Shown here: positions 14,791 through 20,947 of the stretch, one piece after another
Layout of the letters: every line of letters begins with the position of its first letter
How positions within the stretch are numbered: the first letter of the stretch is position 1
IMG/VR virus record: IMGVR_UViG_3300032073_000100
Location: 1-34,741 of that record
DNA length: 34,741 nucleotides
Source: a virus
Reading direction: 5' to 3' (one strand)
Position numbers and translations under genes: made by a program
The notes under the pieces: model-generated
What the model saw: the letters and a program-made list of their open reading frames with translations, nothing else
Told to the model about the DNA's origin: nothing
Database searches by the model: none

Positions 14791-14979
14791 CTAGCCTCCT
14801 TCTAAAGCCGCTTGAGCCTCTTTCTTGGCTCGATTAACTTCAATTTCAGATAAGTTTCCAGCAAACAATTCGGCAACCGCCAAGGCTCTTTGTGACTGCT
14901 CTTCAGTAGGTGCTGAAATCGCAAGTTTAAGTGCCAAAACAAGCGCATCGTAAAGATCAGTTAATGGTTTATTTTCCAT
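14791..14979 (-). CDS. Small helical protein of unknown function
   Basis: 62 residues, alanine/leucine/glutamate-rich and probably all-helical (DALVLALKLAIS, EEQSQRALAVAELFAG, NRAKKEAQAALEGG). Its start overlaps the upstream gene by 11 bases. It looks like a small phage protein often found in accessory clusters; I know no function. Confidence 0.75.
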   Translation of the reverse strand: MENKPLTDLYDALVLALKLAISAPTEEQSQRALAVAELFAGNLSEIEVNRAKKEAQAALEGG

Positions 14980-15193
14980 AAAGATTGATCCTCTCTCTTT
15001 CCAACCAATCTGAAATTGTCATGTTTCGCTCTTTTTCGCCCATTGAGGCTATGTAAGCATCATGTTTGGGAGCTTGCTCAACCACACTGAATTTGCCAGT
15101 TTTTGAAAAAGAGATAATATACTTTTTGCCATCTTTTAAAGATCGCAATCGTTTTAACTCTTTGTTTGCCTGATGAATATTTTTAAAAATCAT
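14969..15193 (-). CDS. Small basic protein of unknown function
   Basis: 74 residues, with ATCAAGGGGAA five bases before the ATG. A basic N-terminal helix (HQANKELKRLRSLKDGKKY) is followed by a short beta region (YIISFSKTGKFSVV) and a C-terminal helix (SDWLERERINL). No known family. Confidence 0.75.
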   Translation of the reverse strand: MIFKNIHQANKELKRLRSLKDGKKYIISFSKTGKFSVVEQAPKHDAYIASMGEKERNMTISDWLERERINLYGK

Positions 15194-15221
15194 TTTATTT
15201 CCCCTTGATTTAGTTAACTTA

Positions 15222-15599
15222 TTAACAACCCATCCTTTGCTCTGCTCTCGCCCATGACTGTTCCTCTGCTTCTAACATTTTCATCTTTGAAAGTTGCTGC
15301 TCTAATTCTTCACGATGCTTGGTTTCCAGGCGTGAAATGTCATAATCTTGGACAGTCGTTCTCCCATCGCATTTAGGGCAATTAACATCATAAACGCCTG
15401 AAAAATAATTTTTGTAGAACTCGTCCCGGTCATCCGGGTGAATTTCGTCAGCAGTCATCCCATTAAATGCAGGATTGCCACAAGTACCCTCACCTTTACA
15501 GGTCGGACAAACTACCCATTTTTTAGGAAGTTTGTATTCTGTTGTATCTTCCGATTGCCAGCTTCCATCTATAATTAAATATTCAATGTCGCTATCCAT
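15222..15599 (-). CDS. DnaJ-type zinc-finger protein
   Basis: 125 residues from ATG 15599, chosen because ATCAAGGGGAA lies five bases before it. CPTCKGEGTC (about 31-40) and CPKCDGRTT (about 73-81) are CxxCxG modules as in the DnaJ zinc-binding domain. The C-terminal third is a coiled helix (LETKHREELEQQLSKMKMLEAEEQSW). There is no J domain, so it is a stand-alone zinc finger, perhaps a chaperone adaptor or nucleic-acid binder. It is the first gene of the leftward cluster behind the control region. Confidence 0.75.
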   Translation of the reverse strand: MDSDIEYLIIDGSWQSEDTTEYKLPKKWVVCPTCKGEGTCGNPAFNGMTADEIHPDDRDEFYKNYFSGVYDVNCPKCDGRTTVQDYDISRLETKHREELEQQLSKMKMLEAEEQSWARAEQRMGC

Positions 15600-15644
15600 A
15601 CTCTTTCCCCTTGATGTATTTAAGTTACAAGGATGATAATACAC

Positions 15645-15658
15645 CATTACAGGTAATG
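15645..15658. promoter_or_regulatory. Palindrome CATTAC-AG-GTAATG
   Basis: Perfect 6-2-6 inverted repeat about 45 bases upstream of the zinc-finger gene's start, in the expected promoter area. A candidate operator. Confidence 0.45.
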
Positions 15659-15679
15659 CAATTAATTTAGTGCAATTAA
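15657..15679. repeat. Direct repeat TGCAATTAA x2
   Basis: Two exact 9-mers at 15657-15665 and 15671-15679, period 14 bp, next to the palindrome and inside the AT-rich leader of the leftward cluster. Confidence 0.5.
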
Positions 15680-15737
15680 ATAAGGTATTTTTCTGCACCA
15701 AGTTTCGCGCAGTCAATAACACATAATTATTTGCGCG

Positions 15738-15776
15738 TCAGTGTCGTGATACCACTTTTTCAGTATCGTGATACCA
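15738..15776. promoter_or_regulatory. Twin operators TCAGTRTCGTGATACCA
   Basis: Two 17-bp repeats (15738-15754 and 15760-15776) with a single difference and a 22-bp period, about two helical turns. The core of the second, GTATC-GT-GATAC (15763-15774), is a perfect palindrome; the first has one mismatch. This is the layout of two dimer sites bound on the same DNA face, as for phage repressors. Confidence 0.65.
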
Positions 15777-15788
15777 GTTAAAAATAAG

Positions 15789-15861
15789 CCCTACCCCTAC
15801 CCCTAAACCTACTCTCCCTCCTACCCTTACACCTACCCCTATACCCCCCCTACCCAAAAAC
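15789..15861. repeat. C-rich, G-free tract (G-quadruplex-prone on minus strand)
   Basis: 73 bases without a G, built from irregular CCCTA/CCCCTA units with eight runs of three or more C, one of seven. On the minus strand the runs are GGG or longer, spaced by short loops, which meets the usual intramolecular G-quadruplex rule more than once. Confidence 0.8.
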
Positions 15862-15962
15862 GTCTACAGCCCTTTGTTTATGTACGTTTCAAGGAAAGTG
15901 CTTGTGAAAGAAAAAGGTTTGCAACACGTTTTTTATAGTGTAAGGTATGGAAAGGTGCGATT

Positions 15963-15994
15963 GCTGACTCTTTCTCCCCTTGAGGGGGGTCAGC
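15963..15994 (+). promoter_or_regulatory. Leader hairpin 1
   Basis: Outer stem GCTGAC (15963-15968) with GTCAGC (15989-15994) and inner stem CCCC-TTGA-GGGG (15976-15987). No T-run follows, so it is not a simple terminator; RNA structure or a protein site is more likely. Confidence 0.45.
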
Positions 15995-16037
15995 CCACCT
16001 AAATTCATGCGAAACCCTTGCTCGATGATGGCATGAT

Positions 16038-16062
16038 GGGGGGACGGCTCTCCCTTCCCCCC
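16038..16062 (+). promoter_or_regulatory. Leader hairpin 2
   Basis: GGGGGG (16038-16043), 13-nt loop, CCCCCC (16057-16062), ending about 20 bases before the first late-gene ATG. It could block or shape initiation, or act with a Q-type factor. Confidence 0.45.
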
Positions 16063-16081
16063 TGATTGTTAGGAAACAAAA

Positions 16082-16216
16082 ATGACAAGAAAAGTGGAAC
16101 GCAAGCTCAAGAAAATAGCGAAGTCGTTGAGTAAAACTAGCCGGACTCAAAAAAACCAGGCAAACGAAATTAATAAAATTGTCAAAAAAAAGGTTAAATC
16201 GAGGCGCAGGAAATGA
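16082..16216 (+). CDS. 44-aa lysine-rich protein
   Basis: ATG with AGGAAAC upstream; ATGA overlap with the next gene. About 40% Lys/Arg (MTRKVERKLKKIAKSLSK..., ending KSRRRK). First gene of the late operon; a DNA- or RNA-binding or minor virion role is possible. Not recognised. Confidence 0.55.
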   Translation: MTRKVERKLKKIAKSLSKTSRTQKNQANEINKIVKKKVKSRRRK

Positions 16217-16554
16217 GCAGAAGAATTTTCGTAAACCCGCACCGCCAGAACACAACTAACAGGGTTTATTCTCAGAACGTAGATACTGACATGCTCTACA
16301 AAGTGGATTTCAGCGCAGAAGCATCAGAGCTTTCAACTTCTGTCAGTTCGGTGGCGGCTGAAAGCAAGGGCCGACAAAACATCACCCTGACTACGCCCTC
16401 TGTCAGTTCCAACGTGGCAAGTTTTTACGCCAGTTCAGCAAATTCCGGGGATGGTGTCATCAAGGTCACTGCAACCTACGCCAGTGGAAAAAAAAGCGTC
16501 CAAGGCATTAAGCTGAAGATCGACAACCTCGCAGATCAAAGACTGTTTGCATGA
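16213..16554 (+). CDS. Small beta-rich virion-type protein
   Basis: 113 residues. Ser/Thr/Val-rich beta pattern (YKVDFSAEASELSTSVSSVA, GVIKVTATYASGKKSVQGIKLKI), like small Ig-like decoration or head proteins of phages. The N-terminus is basic. It ends in an ATGA overlap with the coiled-coil gene. Structural role inferred from composition and position. Confidence 0.65.
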   Translation: MSRRIFVNPHRQNTTNRVYSQNVDTDMLYKVDFSAEASELSTSVSSVAAESKGRQNITLTTPSVSSNVASFYASSANSGDGVIKVTATYASGKKSVQGIKLKIDNLADQRLFA

Positions 16555-16742
16555 GCGACGAACTCAAGGGAAGAATTGAGATACTGGAACAGCAGCGTAA
16601 TGACGCTATGAATCAATCGGTATTGTTGGGCGGTCAGATCAAGCAGATGATCGAACAAATCGAAGGATTACAAAAGAAGCTAAAGGATTTAGAAGATGGC
16701 AATGACCCGAGCGCAGACGAATCGGAAGATCAGACAGGATAG
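16551..16742 (+). CDS. 63-aa coiled-coil protein
   Basis: Heptad-like helix (LKGRIEILEQQRNDAM, IKQMIEQIEGLQKKLKDLED) with an acidic tail (GNDPSADESEDQTG). Coupled by ATGA upstream; its end overlaps the terminase small-subunit-like gene by 47 bases. Function unknown; possibly a packaging accessory. Confidence 0.6.
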   Translation: MSDELKGRIEILEQQRNDAMNQSVLLGGQIKQMIEQIEGLQKKLKDLEDGNDPSADESEDQTG

Positions 16743-16992
16743 TCTGCGAGAACAACTTGCCAACCAGAAGCACATTGAGCAAGTCGTTGAATCCATTAAA
16801 AAACTGGAAGAACTGGACACTGATCTGGATAGCGTTTCAGTAAGCCGGATTAAAGGAGCCATCGACAGCAGGATAAAGCTCGTAAGTAAGTACCTACCTG
16901 ACCTGAAAAGTATTGAACTTTCCGGGGATGAGGATAGCCCAGTACAGATCGCAGCCTATGAAATCCAATTCAGTGATACCCCTGAAACGTAG
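16696..16992 (+). CDS. Terminase small-subunit-like protein
   Basis: 98 residues. A basic helical N-terminus (RAQTNRKIRQDSLREQLANQKHIEQVVESIKKLEELD) is followed by VSRIKGAIDSRIKLVSKYLPDLKSIEL, a pattern I know from proteins just ahead of TerL in related phages. It would recognise pac DNA and recruit TerL for headful packaging. There is no ATPase motif and it is smaller than P22 gp3. It overlaps the TerL start. ATG at 16702 is an alternative start. Confidence 0.6.
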   Translation: MAMTRAQTNRKIRQDSLREQLANQKHIEQVVESIKKLEELDTDLDSVSVSRIKGAIDSRIKLVSKYLPDLKSIELSGDEDSPVQIAAYEIQFSDTPET

Positions 16993-18223
16993 GGTTCCGA
17001 CAGCATTCAAAGAACTTTACGAACCTCACAGGATTAAATGTTATTGGGGAGGGCGAGGCGCAGGGAAGTCGGTTCAAATGGCTTCAGCACTTCTGCTAAA
17101 GGGAACGGAAAGCCCGAAAAGAATTCTATGCGCTAGAGAGATCCAGAGATCAATCAAGGATTCTGTTCACTCTCTACTCGCATCAAGGATTGAAGCGTTA
17201 GGACTTGAAAGGTTCTACGAAGTCACGCAGAACGAGATCCGAGGAATAAACGGAACGACGTTTATATTCACTGGACTCTTAGCAAACATTCAGTCAATCA
17301 AGAGTATAGACAACATTGACCTTTGCTGGGTTGAGGAGGCGAGTTCTGTTAGTGAGAACTCATGGAGGACTTTGATACCTTCAATACGAAAGCCCGGCTC
17401 AGAGATATGGGTTAGCTTCAATCCAGAACATAAGACTGACGCAGCGTATCAGAGATTTGTTTTGTATCCACCGCAGAATGCAATGGTGAAGAAAGTCAGC
17501 TACCGGGACAATCCTTACTTCAGTCAGACAACGCTCCCAGAAGAGATGCAAATCCTTAAAGATCAGAACGAGGAAGAATATCTTCATGTATATGAGGGGG
17601 AGCTAAAGCAATTTGTTGACGGCAGCATCTACAGAAATCAACTCAAGCAAGCGAGAGACGAAGGTCGTATTTGCTGGTTTCCAGTTGAGAGCTTAGAGGT
17701 GCATACATTTTGGGATCTCGGTAGGAACGACTCAACTGCAATATGGTTTATGCAGTCAGTCGGGAAAGAGCTAAGATTTATTGATTTTTATGAACACCGC
17801 CTAGTGGACTTAGACCATTACGCTCGGGTCTTGAAAGAAAAAAATTATTTGTACGGAACACATTATCTTCCTCACGACGTTGAGGTCATCTCGTTAGGGA
17901 GCAACAACCGAAGCAGGAGAGACATCCTGGAAGGTTTGGGAATCCGTCCGATTACCACTGTCCCAAGGATTGCCAGCGTTGAAGATGGTATTGCGATGGT
18001 GCGAGATAAATTTAAATCTTGCTGGTTCCATGAGGAAAATTGTGAGGGGGGTTTAGAAGCTCTCTCAAACTATCAGTACCAGTTCGATGACAAGCACGAT
18101 ACGTTTAGAAAAGTGCCTTTGCACAATGCAGCAAGCAACGGATCAGATGCGTTTAGAATGTTTGCTCAGGGATTTGAAGAATATATTGACAGCCCTGAAT
18201 TAGAATTTGCGAGTGAATGGTGA
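16958..18223 (+). CDS. terL: Terminase large subunit
   Basis: 421 residues from ATG 16958 (a TTG at 16913 is also open). Walker A GGRGAGKS (31-38), Walker B IDLCWVEEA (120-128), and the C-terminal RNase H-like nuclease with FWDLGRNDS (Asp253), YLPHD (Asp306) and NGSDAFR (Asp397). It is the ATP-driven motor that packages DNA into the head and cuts it. It belongs to the group of P22-like headful enzymes by its context with a P22-type coat and portal. The start overlaps the small-subunit-like gene by 35 bases. Confidence 0.96.
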   Translation: MKSNSVIPLKRRVPTAFKELYEPHRIKCYWGGRGAGKSVQMASALLLKGTESPKRILCAREIQRSIKDSVHSLLASRIEALGLERFYEVTQNEIRGINGTTFIFTGLLANIQSIKSIDNIDLCWVEEASSVSENSWRTLIPSIRKPGSEIWVSFNPEHKTDAAYQRFVLYPPQNAMVKKVSYRDNPYFSQTTLPEEMQILKDQNEEEYLHVYEGELKQFVDGSIYRNQLKQARDEGRICWFPVESLEVHTFWDLGRNDSTAIWFMQSVGKELRFIDFYEHRLVDLDHYARVLKEKNYLYGTHYLPHDVEVISLGSNNRSRRDILEGLGIRPITTVPRIASVEDGIAMVRDKFKSCWFHEENCEGGLEALSNYQYQFDDKHDTFRKVPLHNAASNGSDAFRMFAQGFEEYIDSPELEFASEW

Positions 18224-18224
18224 A

Positions 18225-20204
18225 ATGAAAGAGAGAAGCGAAGAAGACAAGCAGGAAATTATTGCGGAGGCATTAGACCGTTTTGAAAGCGCCTCTGACT
18301 CATGGAGCTATATTTACGAAGAGGCTGTCGAGGACGTAAAGTTCGTCGATGACGACGAGGACGGGCAGTGGTCTGATCAGATGCTCAAATCAAGAGCTAA
18401 CCGCCCTTGTTTGACGTTTGACAAATTATCTACCTCAGTAGACAGAGTGATCGGAGGGCAACTCAGCAATATGCCCTCTGTGAAAATCAGAGCCGCCGAG
18501 GAAGGCGATGAAGACATAGCTGAAGTCTACCAAGGGTTAATCCGTCAAATTGACCAGAGAGGCATACAGGCAATCAAGACGGCCTTCAAGTTTGCCGTTA
18601 AGGGTGGCTTTGGATGCTTCCTTGTAGATCACGACTACATTGATGACGTTTCTCTTGATCAGGACATTTTAATTCGAGAAGTGAAAAATCCTTTTTCGGT
18701 TTTGATTGACCCGATCATTCAGGCAGAAAGAACAACAGAAGCACGTTTCGGGTTTCTCTTTCAGGACATGGAAAGAAAAGAATTCGACAGGCTTTATCCA
18801 GACCAACCAGACGTTTCAGAGAGTGAGTTCCTGACAAGCAATACCTCAGAGACATGGATCACGGAAGATTATGTTCGTGTTGCTGACTACTACCGAATCG
18901 TGCTTGAAGAATCGACATTGGTTCAGTTGTCGGACGGCAGAGTGCTAGATTTAAAAGAGGTACAGCCCGTCAGGGACGAGTTAAACCTTCAAGGTATTAC
19001 GCTCGGCAAGACAAGGAAGGTGCAGAAAAGGAAACTGGAAAGATTTAAAATAACGGCGAACAACATTCTTGAAGAAGTCGAGTGTGTCGGGCGGTATATT
19101 CCGATCGTTCCTGTTCTTGGCAAAACATCAAACATCAACGGAAAATTCATTTCAAGAGGTCTGGTCCGAAAAGCTAAAGATGCTCAGAGGCTTTATAACT
19201 ACTCTCGAAGCGTAGCAGTAGAGGTCACGGCCCTCACGCCTAAACAGCCTTACTTTGTGACTCCAGCAATGATCAAGGGTCACGAATCGAAATGGCGTAA
19301 TATGATGGTTTCAAACGATCCAGTGTTGACCTTTAATTTTGATCAGGGGCAAAAACCTTACAGAGAATCCCCGGCTCAAGGTTCTCCCGGATTGATGCAG
19401 GATGCTCAACTCGCAGCAGAAGACATTAAAGCTACCACCGGAATTTATGACGCGAATCTGGGGCAACAAGGCCAGGAGATTTCAGGCGTTGCGATGGGCA
19501 AAAGACAGTTTCAAGGTGAAATGTCTAACTTTGAATTTCAGGACCAGCTTGTTGATGCAATCGAGCTTTCTGGCCGGATCTGTATCGACATGATTAGAAG
19601 CGTTTACGACACTGAGCGACAAATCAGAATTGTCGGAGAAGACGAAAAAGAAGAAGTCATTTCAATCAATAAGACTTTGATGGATGCTCAGACGGGTCAG
19701 TACGTCAAGACAATGGATTTAAGTGCTGGGAATTACGATATCAAGGTAGCCAGTGGTCCGTCCTTCTCGACAAGGAAGCAGGAAACCGCAGAACAGTTGT
19801 CTACAATCATTTCCCAGAATCCTGCAATGTCCGAACTGGTCGGAGATGTGTTGTTCAAGAACCTTGATCTCGTAGGCGGCGATGAGGTGATCAAACGACT
19901 TAGAAGCGCGGGAGTCAAGGCAGGAATTATCGAACCGGATGAACAGGAAGCTGCTGCACTTCAGCAACAGATCCAGCAAGCGAAGCAAATTGAAGCTCAA
20001 GCTGCTCAATTAGAATTGGCGTTGAAGCAAGCGGAAGTTATGACAGAGCAAGCAGAAGCAAGAGAGCGAGAATCTAAAGCCCAGATGAATACCGTGAAGT
20101 CAGCCGTAGAACAGTTAAAACTTGCAGAAGCCCAGGAAGACCTCGAAACAAAAGAAATAGCCCAGATGCGTCTTAGGCAGTCTGTCGGGCTTCCGTTAAT
20201 TTGA
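18225..20204 (+). CDS. Portal protein, P22 type
   Basis: 659 residues from ATG 18225; in-frame TTG/GTG codons at 18207 and 18213 are less likely, as TerL ends at 18223. The N-terminal segment has RANRPCLTFDKL and VIGGQLSNMPSVKIRA; further on come KNPFSVLIDP and SGVAMGKRQFQGEMSNFEFQDQ, typical of P22-like portals. The C-terminus is a long Gln/Ala/Glu coiled region (about 575-645), the counterpart of the P22 portal barrel. It forms the dodecameric ring through which DNA enters and leaves, binding TerL first and the gp4-like ring afterwards. Confidence 0.94.
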   Translation: MKERSEEDKQEIIAEALDRFESASDSWSYIYEEAVEDVKFVDDDEDGQWSDQMLKSRANRPCLTFDKLSTSVDRVIGGQLSNMPSVKIRAAEEGDEDIAEVYQGLIRQIDQRGIQAIKTAFKFAVKGGFGCFLVDHDYIDDVSLDQDILIREVKNPFSVLIDPIIQAERTTEARFGFLFQDMERKEFDRLYPDQPDVSESEFLTSNTSETWITEDYVRVADYYRIVLEESTLVQLSDGRVLDLKEVQPVRDELNLQGITLGKTRKVQKRKLERFKITANNILEEVECVGRYIPIVPVLGKTSNINGKFISRGLVRKAKDAQRLYNYSRSVAVEVTALTPKQPYFVTPAMIKGHESKWRNMMVSNDPVLTFNFDQGQKPYRESPAQGSPGLMQDAQLAAEDIKATTGIYDANLGQQGQEISGVAMGKRQFQGEMSNFEFQDQLVDAIELSGRICIDMIRSVYDTERQIRIVGEDEKEEVISINKTLMDAQTGQYVKTMDLSAGNYDIKVASGPSFSTRKQETAEQLSTIISQNPAMSELVGDVLFKNLDLVGGDEVIKRLRSAGVKAGIIEPDEQEAAALQQQIQQAKQIEAQAAQLELALKQAEVMTEQAEARERESKAQMNTVKSAVEQLKLAEAQEDLETKEIAQMRLRQSVGLPLI

Positions 20205-20410
20205 TCACAACGCTCTACCTGATTAGCAACCTTGCCTGGTTTCACTTCAAGGACTTTGATGACGACTACCAGATTGATTCGTGTTTGGCGATGAAAACAA
20301 GCATTGAGTCAAGGTTCAATGTCAAAGGTGTATGCCTTTCAAAGTGGGGCAAAACCATGATTTTAAACAACCAGATATATGGGGACAGTTATGCCAAGAG
20401 TAGGAAATAA
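20201..20410 (+). CDS. Small hypothetical protein
   Basis: 69 residues from a TTG that overlaps the portal stop (TTGA). The N-terminus is hydrophobic (ITTLYLISNLAWFHF), followed by FDDDYQIDSCLAMKTSI and a basic end. There is no clear ribosome site, so the start relies on coupling. It fills the only gap between portal and the Lys-rich ORF. Function unknown. Confidence 0.5.
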   Translation: MITTLYLISNLAWFHFKDFDDDYQIDSCLAMKTSIESRFNVKGVCLSKWGKTMILNNQIYGDSYAKSRK

Positions 20411-20507
20411 ACATTTTTCATACACGAAAGAGGGTATGAAAGCGGCAAAAAAAGCTAGAAATAAAATAAAAAATAAAGCTAAAAAGAAAGGTGGATACGA
20501 CAAATGA
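20391..20507 (+). CDS. 38-aa lysine-rich head-region protein
   Basis: Starts MPRVGNKHFSYTKEGMKAAKKA and continues Lys-rich. I recognise the MPRVGxKHFxYTKxGM opening from small phage proteins near capsid genes. ATGA overlap with the next gene. Possibly a minor DNA-condensing head component; unproved. Confidence 0.65.
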   Translation: MPRVGNKHFSYTKEGMKAAKKARNKIKNKAKKKGGYDK

Positions 20508-20947
20508 ATCAACCAATAAACCGAACTCCGGCTCAAGACTTGGTTATGTCTCGCAGAGAAACACCGGGCACAGGTATGGCAGGAGCTAACGCACTTGCTA
20601 ACCAGATGACTAAACCGAACATGGCTCTTCCATCGTCAACGCCTCAAACTGAAATGCCTGAACTGCCCAATAACCCAAGACAAATGGTGACAGGCAAAGA
20701 CGGTAAGAAATACCAGATCGTTATTGACCCCGGCACAGGCTTACAAACTTTCATCCCTTATCGTGAACCAGCAGGTATAGGAATGGGTCAAATGCGAGGA
20801 ATGGGCGAGATGCGAGGCATGGGTGGAATGCCCGCACAAGGCGGCAGAACGGAAAGAATCCAACGTTTAGCACAGCAAATGGGGCAGATGCAAAGCCCCG
20901 CTGCCCCTGCAAACCGACTTAGCAGTATATTGTCCTCTGGTGGCTAA
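20504..20947 (+). CDS. Met/Gly/Pro-rich head-region protein
   Basis: 147 residues, low complexity. The centre has GKDGKKYQIVIDPGTGLQTFIPY (about 65-87), the only ordered-looking part, then MGQMRGMGEMRGMGGM repeats and a RLAQQMGQMQ helix. It overlaps the next gene by 8 bases. Disordered proteins of this kind between portal and scaffold may be minor head proteins. No assignable function. Confidence 0.65.
   Translation: MNQPINRTPAQDLVMSRRETPGTGMAGANALANQMTKPNMALPSSTPQTEMPELPNNPRQMVTGKDGKKYQIVIDPGTGLQTFIPYREPAGIGMGQMRGMGEMRGMGGMPAQGGRTERIQRLAQQMGQMQSPAAPANRLSSILSSGG

Larger units (their letters stand above)
15600..16081. other. Control region without genes (about 480 bp)
   Basis: It lies between the leftward small-gene cluster and the rightward late operon. 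It holds, in order, a 14-bp palindrome, a short direct repeat, twin operators, a C-rich G-free tract and two GC hairpins (each listed separately). No ORF with a sensible start is seen; a leftward frame across it looks like a shadow. It is a candidate origin, immunity-like switch or packaging start. Confidence 0.7.

Noticed and set aside
15789-15861. CRISPR-like or telomere repeat array
   Set aside because: Units are irregular and there are no spacers; the phage shows no linear-telomere genes such as a protelomerase.
15878-16255. 125-aa leftward frame across the control region
   Set aside because: No ribosome site, it runs antisense through the first late genes, and its composition is that of a shadow of C/G-rich hairpins.
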